A program made the translations under genes and the position numbers. From assembly GCA_900552015.1 (NCBI GenBank), contig URXY01000029.1, positions 1 to 25,684 on the forward strand: a stretch of DNA of 25,684 nucleotides, given 5' to 3'. The notes below the pieces were generated by a model. It worked only from the letters and a program-made list of their open reading frames with translations. It was not told the origin of the DNA and made no database searches. Each line of letters begins with the position of its first letter. The first letter of the stretch is position 1. The stretch is from an uncultured Eubacteriales bacterium (GTDB lineage Bacteria; Bacillota; Clostridia; Oscillospirales; Oscillospiraceae). Positions 14,634 to 22,765 of the stretch are shown here, piece by piece.

Positions 14634-14697
14634 AAATGCATAGATATCCATACAAATAGCGAAGCGACCCCCAAAATTTCGAAAGGTTGGTAACACT

Positions 14698-16182
14698 ATG
14701 AGTAAGGAAAAGAGAATGCCCAAGCTGTTGGAAGCCCTGTTGACATTGGCCGTCCTGATCGCTGCGCTGGCGGTCGGTATCATCATCTTCGGCGTTGACC
14801 CGCATGTACCTATGTTTGTCGGCGTAATGGCCGCCGCGATCATGGCACTGCATCTCGGCTATAAGTGGGATGAAGTTGAAAAGTCCATGATGGACGGTAT
14901 CTATAAAGCATTGCAGTCGATCTGCATCCTGATCATCGTCGGTATCCTGATCGGCGTGTGGATCAACGCGGGCGTCGTGCCTACGATGATCTACTACGGC
15001 CTGAAGGTCCTCAAACCCGCAATTTTCTTCATTGCCTGCGTTCTGATCTGCTCCATCACCTCGCTCGCCACCGGTACCTCCTGGGGTACGATGGGTACGA
15101 TGGGCGTTGCGTTGATGGGTATCGGCTTCGGCCTCGGCATGAGCCCCGGCATGACCGCCGGCGCGGTCCTCTCCGGCGCCTATTTCGGCGATAAGATGAG
15201 CCCGCTGTCCGATACGACGAACCTTGCACCCGCCATGGCCGGTACGGACGTGATGACCCACGTCAAGGCCATGATCCTGCCCACCGGCATCACCTATGCC
15301 ATCACCCTGATCTTCTTCGGCGTCCTCGGCGTGATGCAGTATCACGGCGGCGATGCGGATATGTCCCGCGTGATCGAGTTCTCCAACGCGCTGAATGCTG
15401 CCGAGGGCGGTATCTTTAACATCAGCCCTGTGCTGCTCCTGCCTCCGGTCATCGTTATCGTGGCGGTTGCCATGAAGGTCCCCGCGATCCCCGGCATCAC
15501 CCTCGGTATTGTTGCCGGCGTCATCCTCGGCCTTATCTTCCAGCCCGGCGCCTGCACGCTCGGCACCATCTTCGATTATGGTAAGAACGGCTACTACTTC
15601 TCTGAGGAAGCGCTCGCCATGTTCGAGGCCAATCTCACTCCCGAAACGAGCTACACCATGACGAGACTGCTGGAAAGCGGCGGTATCATGGGTATGATGT
15701 CCTCCGTCTCCATGACGATCATCGCCATGATGTTCGGCGGTATCATGGAGGAGACCCACCAGCTCGAGGTCATCGTCAACTCCCTCAAGAAGTTTGCCAA
15801 GGGCCCTGCGGCTCTCGTTGGCCTGACCGAAGTGACCTGCGTTCTCTCCAACGCCACCATGCCCGAGCAGTACATCTCCATCGTGGTTCCCGGCCGTATG
15901 TATGCCGAGGAGTATCACAAGATGGGCGTGCACCCGGCAGTTCTGTCCTCTGCCCTTGAAGGCGCCGGTACCGTTACCTCTGCTCTGATCCCCTGGAACA
16001 CCTGCGGTGTGTTCATCAAGGATACCCTGAACATCGCTCCTTGGGGTGCCGGCGGTTACGGTCCCTGGGCCATCTTCAACTGGCTCATGCCCATCATCAA
16101 CTGGCTGTGCGTGCTGATCGGCTGGACGCTCAAGGATCTTGCGGGCAAGCCCTTCAAGAAGAGCAAGAAGGTCGCGCAGTAA
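14698..16182 (+). CDS. nhaC: NhaC-family Na+/H+ antiporter
   Basis: The 494-residue polytopic membrane protein has about 11-12 hydrophobic segments. It carries NhaC hallmarks such as the SLATGTSWGTMGTMG loop, GAYFGDKMSPLSDTTNLAPAM split over two segments, and SALIPWNTCGVF. NhaC proteins exchange Na+ for H+, and related members exchange organic solutes such as malate/lactate. Next to an amino-acid racemase, an amino-acid-linked exchange or pH role is possible, but the substrate cannot be read from sequence. ATG 14698 is preceded by AAAGG with an 11-base gap. It heads a three-gene operon, with 51 bases to the racemase. Confidence 0.9.
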   Translation: MSKEKRMPKLLEALLTLAVLIAALAVGIIIFGVDPHVPMFVGVMAAAIMALHLGYKWDEVEKSMMDGIYKALQSICILIIVGILIGVWINAGVVPTMIYYGLKVLKPAIFFIACVLICSITSLATGTSWGTMGTMGVALMGIGFGLGMSPGMTAGAVLSGAYFGDKMSPLSDTTNLAPAMAGTDVMTHVKAMILPTGITYAITLIFFGVLGVMQYHGGDADMSRVIEFSNALNAAEGGIFNISPVLLLPPVIVIVAVAMKVPAIPGITLGIVAGVILGLIFQPGACTLGTIFDYGKNGYYFSEEALAMFEANLTPETSYTMTRLLESGGIMGMMSSVSMTIIAMMFGGIMEETHQLEVIVNSLKKFAKGPAALVGLTEVTCVLSNATMPEQYISIVVPGRMYAEEYHKMGVHPAVLSSALEGAGTVTSALIPWNTCGVFIKDTLNIAPWGAGGYGPWAIFNWLMPIINWLCVLIGWTLKDLAGKPFKKSKKVAQ

Positions 16183-16233
16183 ATCAGTTTGTGACCCTAC
16201 AGTAAAGTCCCTACCTAAAGGAATTAAAAAATC

Positions 16234-17334
16234 ATGACAATGAATCGGAATCAATATCCCTGTGTGGAATTCGATCTCGATCAATTGGCAGAGAATCTGG
16301 CAGCGCTCGTAGAGCGCTGCCATGATTCTCTCATCGAGGTCGCAGGCGTCGTGAAGGCAGTGTCCGCGCTGCCTGAGATCGTGCGCGTTTACGAAGAGAG
16401 CGGCGTGAAGTTCATCGCCACGTCGCGTGTGAGCCAGCTGCGCGCCATGCGCGAGGCCGGGATCAGCAAAAAACCGCTGATGCTCATCCGCATCCCCATG
16501 CTCTCGGAGCTTGCGGACGTGGTGGAGCTGTGCGACATCAGCCTGCAAAGTGACATCACCGTGCTGCGCGCCCTCAACGAAGAGGCAAAGCGGCAGAATA
16601 AGATACATGAGGTCATCCTGATGATGGACCTCGGCGACCTGCGCGAAGGCTTCTGGAACGAGGAGGACGCGATCGACGCCGCGCTCGAGATCGAGCAAGA
16701 GCTCAAGAATCTGCGCCTTGCGGGCGTGGGCGTCAATTTGAGCTGCTATGGCTCTGTCACGCCGAACAAGCGCAACATGCAGGCGCTTGTCAGCCTCGCA
16801 TCCGACATTGAGCGCGGGATCGGCCGCAAGCTCGACTATATCAGCGGCGGCGCGTCGACATCTGCCTATATGGCGATGAACGGCACGATGCCTTACCGCA
16901 TCAACCTGCTGCGCCTCGGCGACATCGGCCTGCGCGGCGAGACGGACAACTTCGCCCCCGACTTTTTGCAGACGGGCGTCATGACCATCAAGGCCGAGGT
17001 CATCGAGTGCCGTGACAAGCCGAGCTTTCCGGTCGGCGAGCTGAGCGTGAACGCGTTTGGCGAGGTCGGCCACTACGAGGATCGCGGCATCCGCCGCCGC
17101 GCGCTCGTTGCCATGGGACGCGTGGACTACGGCAACTGCTTCGACCTTGTGCCGCGCAAGGAAGGTGTTGAGATCATTGGCGCGTCGTCCGACCATACGA
17201 TCCTCGATGTTGAAGATGTGAAGGATGAGATCCATGTCGGCGACGTGCTGGATTTTGGCATCAAGGCCTACGGCCCGATGGCCTATCTCACGAGCAGCGA
17301 CGGCGTTCATATGGTCTTTAAGGGCGGAAAATGA
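16234..17334 (+). CDS. alanine racemase-family PLP enzyme, ornithine racemase-like
   Basis: The 366-residue fold-type III PLP enzyme has the N-terminal PLP lysine K41 in EVAGVVKAVSA. Barrel motifs include LMLIRIPMLSE, SDITVLRALNEEAKRQNK, EVILMMDLGDLREG, LDYISGGASTS and NLLRLGDIGLRG. The DLGDLREG strand and the overall spacing match the ornithine racemase (Orr) group rather than classic Alr, which carries KADAYGHG. Orr interconverts L- and D-ornithine in amino-acid-fermenting clostridia. Here it follows an NhaC antiporter and lies near arginine synthesis, but no ornithine aminomutase genes are in the window. Substrate is therefore inference, and other basic amino acids or alanine are possible. 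The stop overlaps the methyltransferase start (ATGA). Confidence 0.85.
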   Translation: MTMNRNQYPCVEFDLDQLAENLAALVERCHDSLIEVAGVVKAVSALPEIVRVYEESGVKFIATSRVSQLRAMREAGISKKPLMLIRIPMLSELADVVELCDISLQSDITVLRALNEEAKRQNKIHEVILMMDLGDLREGFWNEEDAIDAALEIEQELKNLRLAGVGVNLSCYGSVTPNKRNMQALVSLASDIERGIGRKLDYISGGASTSAYMAMNGTMPYRINLLRLGDIGLRGETDNFAPDFLQTGVMTIKAEVIECRDKPSFPVGELSVNAFGEVGHYEDRGIRRRALVAMGRVDYGNCFDLVPRKEGVEIIGASSDHTILDVEDVKDEIHVGDVLDFGIKAYGPMAYLTSSDGVHMVFKGGK

Positions 17335-17960
17335 GACCGACTGCAAAAGAATTCTGGGACCGCCGCGCGGCGGTCTACGACGCGGACGCGGGCGTCTTCT
17401 ATCAGGAAGCTTACGAGAAAACGACTGCCTGCATGAGAAAATACTTAAAGCCGACGGACACGGTGCTGGACTTTGCCTGCGGCACGGGCATCGTCACGTT
17501 GTCGCTCGCACCGTATGTCAAGGAACTGCGCGGCATCGACATTTCGGATGAAATGATCCGCCGCGCGCAGGGAAAGGCGGCGGCGCAGGGCATTGCGAAC
17601 GTCCTGCTGACGCAGACCGACCTTTTTGATGCCGCTCTCGCGCCTGCGAGCTTCGATGCGGTGCTCGCGTGCAATGTGCTGCTCTATGTCGAGCAGCGCG
17701 CGGAGGTGCTCGCGCGCGTCCGCGAGCTGCTCAAAGCAGACGGAAAGCTTCTCGTGGTATCCGATTGTCTCGGCGAGGGCTTCACGCGCGAGCGAGTCCG
17801 CAAATGGTTTGAATACCACACCGGCAAGCGCCCCTTCGTCGCTTTCGACACGCGCAGGACGCTGGAAGCGGACATTTTGAGCGCGGGATTTACCGTGCTG
17901 GAGCAGGAGGACCTGTTCACCGCACCGCCCAACCGCTTTATCGCCGCGCAAAGGATATAA
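17331..17960 (+). CDS. class I SAM-dependent methyltransferase
   Basis: The 209-residue protein has the Rossmann-type methyltransferase order. Motif I is VLDFACGTGIVTLSLAP (about residues 45-61), followed by the acidic residue in GIDISDEMI, TQTDLFDAAL, FDAVLACNVLLY (motif IV) and LLKADGKLLVVSD. It begins FWDRRAAVYD, as many small-molecule methyltransferases of the UbiE type do. The ATGA overlap with the racemase shows translational coupling, so it probably acts in the same process, perhaps on an amino acid, but the substrate is unknown. A 15-bp hairpin follows. Confidence 0.88.
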   Translation: MRPTAKEFWDRRAAVYDADAGVFYQEAYEKTTACMRKYLKPTDTVLDFACGTGIVTLSLAPYVKELRGIDISDEMIRRAQGKAAAQGIANVLLTQTDLFDAALAPASFDAVLACNVLLYVEQRAEVLARVRELLKADGKLLVVSDCLGEGFTRERVRKWFEYHTGKRPFVAFDTRRTLEADILSAGFTVLEQEDLFTAPPNRFIAAQRI

Positions 17961-17965
17961 AAAAG

Positions 17966-18004
17966 CAGAACAAGGCCGTCAGGACGTTCGTCCTGACGGC
18001 CTTG
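17966..18004. terminator. bidirectional terminator between methyltransferase and ribU
   Basis: A perfect 15-bp stem CAAGGCCGTCAGGAC with GTCCTGACGGCCTTG (17971-18004) has a 4-base loop. The T-rich tail is best on the minus strand (TTCTGCTTTTTT), so it mainly serves ribU. Confidence 0.85.
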
Positions 18005-18018
18005 CCGTGTATTTCGGT

Positions 18019-18648
18019 TTACTTGTGCAGCAGCGGGGAGAGGGGCTTGTAGATGAGGAAGCACAGCGCCACGTCGATCATACCCTTGACGAAGGTGAAG
18101 GGCATATTGAAGACCATCAGGCACTCAAGGAGGCCGTTGGTCGAGGGACGGATGGCCTGATACATGCCGATGATGGCTTCAAGCGGCAGGTGATAGCACA
18201 CAACGTAGGCGGGGTAGACCACAAAGTAGTTGAGGGGTACGGACAGCACCGCCATCAGCAGCGCGCCGACGAGCGCGCCGGTGAGGGCACTCTTGCGGGA
18301 CTTCTTGCGCTGATAGATGAAGCCTGCAGAGAAGGAGAAGACGCTGCCCATGATGAAGTTGAAGAGCTCGCCGACGTAGGCGGAAGACGTGCCATGCAGC
18401 ACGGAGAACAGCACGTTCTTGAGCAGCGTTACGACAACGCCGTAGATGGGACCGAGCGAGAACGCCGCGAGCAGCTCGGGGAGATCGGAGATGTCGAGCT
18501 TGACGAATGCGGGGATGAGCGCGGGGATCGGGAACTCGATGAACATCAGCAGGAACGCGACGGTCGAGAGCATGGCGGTCACCGTGAGCTTGTGGGTGCG
18601 GCTGATCGCGCGGGGCTTGGAGATGGCGCTGGCATTGGATTCGGACAT
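18019..18648 (-). CDS. ribU: riboflavin ECF transporter S component
   Basis: The 209-residue protein has about six hydrophobic helices. It shows the RibU signature LDISDLPELLAAFSLGPIYG, then TLLKNVLFSVLHGTSSAYVGELFNF, split by a short loop. It is the substrate-binding subunit that pairs with the shared energy-coupling module (EcfA1/A2/T, encoded elsewhere) to import riboflavin. The Lys/Arg-rich N-terminal tail is cytosolic. ATG 18648 has AAAGGAGTG 7-8 bases upstream. An upstream in-frame start at 18711 would lie within the riboswitch leader. The FMN riboswitch directly upstream confirms the vitamin assignment. Confidence 0.95.
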   Translation of the reverse strand: MSESNASAISKPRAISRTHKLTVTAMLSTVAFLLMFIEFPIPALIPAFVKLDISDLPELLAAFSLGPIYGVVVTLLKNVLFSVLHGTSSAYVGELFNFIMGSVFSFSAGFIYQRKKSRKSALTGALVGALLMAVLSVPLNYFVVYPAYVVCYHLPLEAIIGMYQAIRPSTNGLLECLMVFNMPFTFVKGMIDVALCFLIYKPLSPLLHK

Positions 18649-18749
18649 AAAAATACACTCCTTTTTGTCATTTCCCCTGAAAGAACAAGTCTTCCAAGGT
18701 GCATGACGCAAAAGAGCGTGAAAATTGCGTGGTAGATCGCGCGCAGCAC

Positions 18750-18866
18750 ATCTTCTCTCATCCGGACTGTGACCGTCGGTACCGGAATTTCACCGGTTCG
18801 TGCGATAAAAAATTACCGCTTGCGGACTGTAACCGCCGGTGGGGAGTTTCACCCCGCCTCGAAGAC
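18750..18866 (-). promoter_or_regulatory. FMN riboswitch (RFN element)
   Basis: The minus-strand leader of ribU shows the RFN order: GAGGCGGGGTGAAACTCCCC, ACCGGCGGTTACAGTCCGC, CCGGTGAAATTCCGGTACCG, ACGGTCACAGTCCGGATGAG and a closing AGAAGA that pairs with TCTTCG at the 5' end. FMN binding is expected to shut off ribU. About 100 bases remain between aptamer and start codon for the expression platform. Confidence 0.96.
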
Positions 18867-18888
18867 AAGTGATTCAGTTGATAGCTTG

Positions 18889-18916
18889 AGTATACGACAA
18901 ATCTCCAAAATGTCAA
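18889..18916 (-). promoter_or_regulatory. promoter of ribU and its riboswitch
   Basis: Minus strand: perfect TTGACA (18916-18911), 16-base spacer, TATACT (18894-18889), just upstream of the aptamer. Confidence 0.8.
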
Positions 18917-18927
18917 GAGGAAAATAC

Positions 18928-18956
18928 TTTACAAAGGAGAACAGATGTTCTATAAT
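18928..18956 (+). promoter_or_regulatory. promoter of the SLOG/DUF1273 gene
   Basis: TTTACA (18928-18933), 17-base spacer, perfect TATAAT (18951-18956). It rules out the upstream in-frame ATG at 18945, which lies between the two boxes, and gives a leader of only about 10-20 bases. Confidence 0.75.
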
Positions 18957-18980
18957 GTGCAAAGAGAGGAGGCGATGCCG

Positions 18981-19484
18981 ATGCGGGGAAGACCCTGCTC
19001 CTGCGCGTTCACCGGCCATCGGCCGGGAAAGCTCCCGTGGGGCGAAAATGAGAGCGACCTGCGCTGCATCGCACTCAAGGCGAAGCTGCGCGCGGCGGTG
19101 GAGAGCGCCATCCACGAGGGGATAGAACATTTCATCTGCGGTATGGCCGAGGGCTGTGACCTCTACTTTGCCGAAACCGTGCTGGCGCTGAAAAGCACAT
19201 ACCCGCACATCACGCTCGAGGCGGCCATCCCGTGTCCCTCGCAGGCGGACGGCTGGGGCGAAGCGCAAAAATCCCGCTACCGCGACATTTTAGCTCGCTG
19301 CGACTATGAGACCATGGTGCAGCAGAGCTACACGCCGGGCTGCATGCAGCGGCGCAACCGCTACATGGTCGACCATGCGAGCCTGCTGATCGCCGTGAAC
19401 GACGGCGCGCGCGGCGGGACGCGTTCGACGGTCGAATACGCCTTCAAGCGCGGTGTGAACGTGCTGGACATCCCACTGGAATAG
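18981..19484 (+). CDS. SLOG-family protein, DUF1273 (YpsA-like)
   Basis: The 167-residue protein has the DUF1273/SLOG pattern: CAFTGHRPGKLPWGENE at the start, FICGMAEGCDLYFAETVLAL in the middle, EAAIPCPSQADGW, then the C-terminal LLIAVNDGARGGTRSTVEYAFKRG split over two strands. SLOG folds bind nucleotides or ligands related to ADP-ribose and NAD and occur in stress and nucleotide-signalling proteins. B. subtilis YpsA affects cell division. The exact role here is unknown. AGGAGG at 18967-18972 is 8 bases before ATG 18981. An ATG at 18975 would be only 2 bases away, and ATG 18945 lies within the promoter. Confidence 0.88.
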   Translation: MRGRPCSCAFTGHRPGKLPWGENESDLRCIALKAKLRAAVESAIHEGIEHFICGMAEGCDLYFAETVLALKSTYPHITLEAAIPCPSQADGWGEAQKSRYRDILARCDYETMVQQSYTPGCMQRRNRYMVDHASLLIAVNDGARGGTRSTVEYAFKRGVNVLDIPLE

Positions 19485-19496
19485 AGCAGAAATAAG

Positions 19497-19532
19497 AAAA
19501 AGGAGTGTTCTTTTTAAGAACACTCCTTTTTT
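19497..19532. terminator. bidirectional terminator between convergent genes
   Basis: A 16-bp stem AAAAAGGAGTGTTCTT with AAGAACACTCCTTTTT has a 3-base loop and T runs in both directions, between the SLOG gene and the EamA transporter gene. Confidence 0.9.
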
Positions 19533-19547
19533 GATGCGATTTGCAGA

Positions 19548-20456
19548 TCAAATGTCGAACACGCCCATCACGGCAATGCCGATGACAACAAACAGGATCA
19601 TCAGGTAATGCTTCCACGAGAGCTTTTCCTTGAGGAAAAGCCGGCTCCACAGCACGCTTGCCGCGCAGTAGGAGCTGATGATCGGCGCGGACATCGCCAG
19701 ATGCTCCGTATCGGCGATGGCATAGATGTAGGCGAACTGACCGGCCGTTTCGCAGACGGCGCCGATGTACTTCGGCGCTTCGCGCTTGGGCAGCAGGCGA
19801 TCCTTCTTGATGAAGACCACATAGATGAAGCACAGCACCGCGGCAAACAGGAACGTCAGCTCGTAGGCGCAGTTTGCGCTGCCCTCGTTCAGCGTTTCCA
19901 GCACGCGGTTGTCGGCGAAGGTGCCGGCGGCGTCGAGCAGGCAGTAGGCCACGGGCAGGGCGAGGGCCAGGAAGCTCTTGGAATACTTGCGGTTGCCCTC
20001 CGCCTGACGGGCGGCGCGCAGCTCGGGGTCCTCCGTGGCATCCACCACACCGAGACCGATCGCACCCACGCAGACGAGGACGATCGCGCCGAGGGCGAGC
20101 GGGGAATAGTCCTCGCCGCCGACAAATAGCAGTGTCATCACGGCGACGAGCGCGCCCGACGAGTTGCAGATCGGCGACGAGACGGACAGCTCAATGTAGC
20201 GGAGGCCGAGATAACCGAGCGTCATCGAGCCGATGTACAGCAGCGACACGGGCAGATACGTCCAGATGACGGACCAGCTGATCTCCGTGCCGCCGACAAA
20301 AATTTCGAATGCGGCGTGAAGGCCCATCACCGTACCGACGGCGATGACCATCTTGAGGTGGGCGAGATGATCGTCCTCTCCCTGACAGCCGATCTTGGAA
20401 AACAGGTCGCTGCCGCTCCAGCAGAGCAGCGCGATCAGAGAAAGCCAGAACCACAT
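19548..20456 (-). CDS. EamA/DMT-family transporter
   Basis: The 302-residue membrane protein has two halves of about five hydrophobic helices each, the layout of drug/metabolite transporters. An N-terminal helix has the typical start MWFWLSLIALLCWSGSDLF. Helices SLLYIGSMTLGYLGLRYIEL and YLMILFVVIGIAVMGVF mark the ends of the halves. A charged loop (DATEDPELRAARQAEGNRKY) joins them. DMT members export amino acids, nucleosides or other metabolites, but the substrate is unknown. ATG 20456 is the only plausible start, yet its AAAGGAG is about 14 bases away, longer than usual. The 152 bases between it and the next gene show no clear promoter. Confidence 0.9.
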   Translation of the reverse strand: MWFWLSLIALLCWSGSDLFSKIGCQGEDDHLAHLKMVIAVGTVMGLHAAFEIFVGGTEISWSVIWTYLPVSLLYIGSMTLGYLGLRYIELSVSSPICNSSGALVAVMTLLFVGGEDYSPLALGAIVLVCVGAIGLGVVDATEDPELRAARQAEGNRKYSKSFLALALPVAYCLLDAAGTFADNRVLETLNEGSANCAYELTFLFAAVLCFIYVVFIKKDRLLPKREAPKYIGAVCETAGQFAYIYAIADTEHLAMSAPIISSYCAASVLWSRLFLKEKLSWKHYLMILFVVIGIAVMGVFDI

Positions 20457-20608
20457 ATAAAATTGTTAAACTCCTTTGTACTGTTATTTTTTAGATGGTA
20501 AAAACAACGGTACGCGGGGGCGGACGGCGGCGAAAGTGCCGATTGGCTGCGGGTGTTCTACGGATGAGCATAAAAAAGCGGTATCCTTTACGGAAGGGGA
20601 AATTTTCG

Positions 20609-21892
20609 TTACGGCAGGGTGATGAGCCCGGCGTCGAGCATCTTTTGCAGCGACAGCAGCACGCCGAGCTTGGCGTGGTACCAGGTGAGGCCGCCCTGAT
20701 AGTAGACGGCGTAGGGCTCACGCACGGGGCCATCGGCGGAGAGCTCGATGGAGCTGCCCTGCACGAATGCGCCTGCCGCCATGATGACGTCGGAATCGTA
20801 GCCGGGCATCGGCGCGGGGACAGGGTCGACATAGCTGTCGACCGCGGCGGCGGACTGGATGCCCTTGCAGAAGGCGACCATGCCCTCGGGAGAGCCGAGC
20901 TCGACGCACTGGATGATGTCGTGGCGCGCCTCTTTCGACGACGGAACGACGGTGAAGCCGAGCTTTTCATAGCACGCGGCGACGAATACCGCGCCCTTGA
21001 CCGCGCCGGAAACGACGTTGGGCGCGAGGAAGAAGCCCTGATACAGCGCAGGCATGAGACCGAGGTTTGCACCGACCTCCTGCCCGAGACCGGGCGCGGA
21101 GAGACGGTAGGCGCAGCGGTCGACGCACTGCTGCGTGCCGCAGATGTAGCCGCCGATGGGGGCGAGACCGCCGCCGGGGTTCTTGATGAGACTGCCGACG
21201 ATTATATCCGCGCCGAGATCGCTCGGCTCGTTCGCCTCGACAAATTCGCCGTAGCAGTTGTCGACCATGACGACGACGTCGGGGTGCAGCTTTTTGCAGA
21301 ACGCGATGGCCTCGCCGATGGCGTCGACGGAGATCGTCGGGCGCGGGCAGTAGCCCTTGGAGCGCTGGATGTGGATGAGCTTGGTCTTATCGTTCAGCGC
21401 GCGCTCGATGGCGGGGAAGTCAAAGCTGCCGTCTTCGAGCAAATCGACCTGCGCATAGCTGACGCCGTACTCCTTGAGCGAGCACGGGCTTTCGCGGATG
21501 CCGATGACCTCTTCGAGCGTGTCGTAGGGCTTGCCGGAGATGGCAAGCAGCTCATCGCCCGGCAAAAGGTTCGCGGAAAGCGCGATGGCCAGCGCGTGCG
21601 TGCCGCAGGTGATCTGCGGGCGGACGAGCGCGGCCTCGGTGTGAAAGGCGCTCGCGTACACGCGCTCTAAGTTGTCGCGGCCCTCATCGTCGTAGCCGTA
21701 GCCCGTCGAGGCGGCGAAGTGCGTCGCGTTCACGCGGTTTTTCTGCATCGCGGCGATGACTTTCGCCTGGTTGAGCTCGGCGATCTGCTCGATCTCGGCA
21801 AAGCGGGGCTTGAGCTCATCGAGCACGGTCTCGCCGAAGGCGAGCACCTTTTTGCTCACACCGAGCGACAAATACATTTCCTCTCTGTTCAT
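20609..21892 (-). CDS. methionine gamma-lyase-family PLP protein (YnbB/aluminium-resistance type)
   Basis: The 427-residue fold-type I PLP enzyme belongs to the group annotated as methionine gamma-lyase family or aluminium resistance protein. Motifs are NATHFAASTGYGYDDEGRD, VRPQITCGTHALAIAL, KLIHIQRSKGYCPRP, VMVDNCYGEFVE with the PLP-pairing Asp, and the PLP lysine in GSLIKNPGGGLAPIGGYI. Biochemistry of this subgroup is poorly known, and a C-S lyase or amino-acid-modifying role is inferred. ATG 21892 has GGAGGA 4 bases ahead and overlaps the stop of the upstream gene (ATGA), so both are expressed together. An upstream in-frame start at 21988 is unlikely. Confidence 0.9.
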   Translation of the reverse strand: MNREEMYLSLGVSKKVLAFGETVLDELKPRFAEIEQIAELNQAKVIAAMQKNRVNATHFAASTGYGYDDEGRDNLERVYASAFHTEAALVRPQITCGTHALAIALSANLLPGDELLAISGKPYDTLEEVIGIRESPCSLKEYGVSYAQVDLLEDGSFDFPAIERALNDKTKLIHIQRSKGYCPRPTISVDAIGEAIAFCKKLHPDVVVMVDNCYGEFVEANEPSDLGADIIVGSLIKNPGGGLAPIGGYICGTQQCVDRCAYRLSAPGLGQEVGANLGLMPALYQGFFLAPNVVSGAVKGAVFVAACYEKLGFTVVPSSKEARHDIIQCVELGSPEGMVAFCKGIQSAAAVDSYVDPVPAPMPGYDSDVIMAAGAFVQGSSIELSADGPVREPYAVYYQGGLTWYHAKLGVLLSLQKMLDAGLITLP

Positions 21893-22668
21893 TTTTCCTC
21901 CTCCGGCGTATCGGGAAATGCAACGCCGTTGCATCGTAAAATAAACCGCAGCGGATAGTCGCGGTCGAGATAGTTGCTGCTGTACCATTCATAGGTTGCG
22001 GCGGGGACTTGGCGCAGCTCGGGCGCTTCCATGCGGAAAAGCTCAAAGGTCTGTCGGTCACCCGAGAGCAGCGCGCCCAAAAGCTCGCCCTGCTGCTCTT
22101 CATAGAGCCGGGCAAAGCACGCGTCCATAATGAGCGCGCAGGCACGCTCATCGGTTGAGCCGTAGTCCTCGCGGTGGGCGAGCCAGTAGAGAAATTCGCG
22201 CGGGTCGAGGTCCAAGTGCGTCGTGACCTGCGATAACTTATAGAACGCGGTTCTGTCCTGCCGCTTCAAAACGTCGATGAGGTAGGCGACAAGCTGCTCG
22301 TCCAATTCGACGCAGTCGCAGAAGACCTCGAACGCGTGCTTGCCCGCGTCGGGATCAGGGGTACTTTCTGCTGCGGGCGGCTTTTCCTCGGGCTGCTCCA
22401 GTTCCGTCGCGGCGGTGAGAATTTGCAGTAGTGCGCGGGAGAAATCCTCCTCGCTGAAATGGTCGAATATCGACTCGTCCAGCTCGTCGCCTGCGCTTTT
22501 GGCGCACAGGCGCACAAAGTCCGGCACACTCAAATCTTTCAGCGCGCTTTGCAGCTGCGCGGCGCGCTCCTCAGTGGTATCGGCGGTGAGCGCAAGCTCC
22601 GGCGGCGCGGGCATTGTGCCCTCGCACAGCGCGCTCATATAATGTAAGTAGCGTTCGCACAGTTCCAT
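21889..22668 (-). CDS. uncharacterised acidic protein, operon partner of the PLP enzyme
   Basis: The 259-residue protein is mostly alpha-helical and acidic, without signal peptide or membrane segment. Residues 1-85 and 110-210 look like two helical domains joined by a Pro/Glu-rich linker (EQPEEKPPAAESTPDPDAGK). The second half holds FCDCVELDEQ, YLIDVLKRQDRTAFYKL and ACFARLYEEQQGELLGAL. It ends with an Arg-poor tail after RFILRCNGVAF. I recognise no family. It overlaps the PLP-enzyme gene by four bases, suggesting a joint role, perhaps as a partner or regulator. ATG 22668 is preceded by GGGGG 7 bases upstream. Confidence 0.75.
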   Translation of the reverse strand: MELCERYLHYMSALCEGTMPAPPELALTADTTEERAAQLQSALKDLSVPDFVRLCAKSAGDELDESIFDHFSEEDFSRALLQILTAATELEQPEEKPPAAESTPDPDAGKHAFEVFCDCVELDEQLVAYLIDVLKRQDRTAFYKLSQVTTHLDLDPREFLYWLAHREDYGSTDERACALIMDACFARLYEEQQGELLGALLSGDRQTFELFRMEAPELRQVPAATYEWYSSNYLDRDYPLRFILRCNGVAFPDTPEEEK

Positions 22669-22738
22669 TGCCGTACCCCCTCAGTTTATAATCTCTAATA
22701 CTCTATCATACGGCGGCAGAAAAAGCAACTGAAAACCG

Positions 22739-22765
22739 AAGAAAGCCATCAAATACGGCTTTCTT
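22739..22765 (-). terminator. weak terminator of the glycosyltransferase gene
   Basis: A 9-bp stem AAGAAAGCC/GGCTTTCTT has a 9-base loop that includes the stop codon. On the minus strand it is followed by CGGTTTTC, a short T tract. Confidence 0.45.

Larger units (their letters stand above)
14262..14697 (+). other. 436-base argD-nhaC gap
   Basis: After two hairpins the rest (14388-14697) holds no recognisable gene. A strong AAAAGGAGGA site (14452-14461) precedes a tiny GTG-started frame (13 codons, VRSKSCIGRYREN). A frame near 14540-14633 reads RIAAGNGKQVIIQG, which is protein-like but has no start and could be a gene remnant. A sigma-A-like promoter for nhaC lies at 14605-14633. Confidence 0.4.

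Noticed and set aside
14614..17346. 910-codon minus-strand open frame
   Set aside because: It mirrors nhaC and the racemase. The sequence is His/Asp/Gly-rich without motifs, typical of an antisense shadow.
18007..18735. 242-codon plus-strand open frame
   Set aside because: Antisense to ribU, whose identity is backed by the FMN riboswitch. The product is low-complexity Glu/Gly/His-rich.
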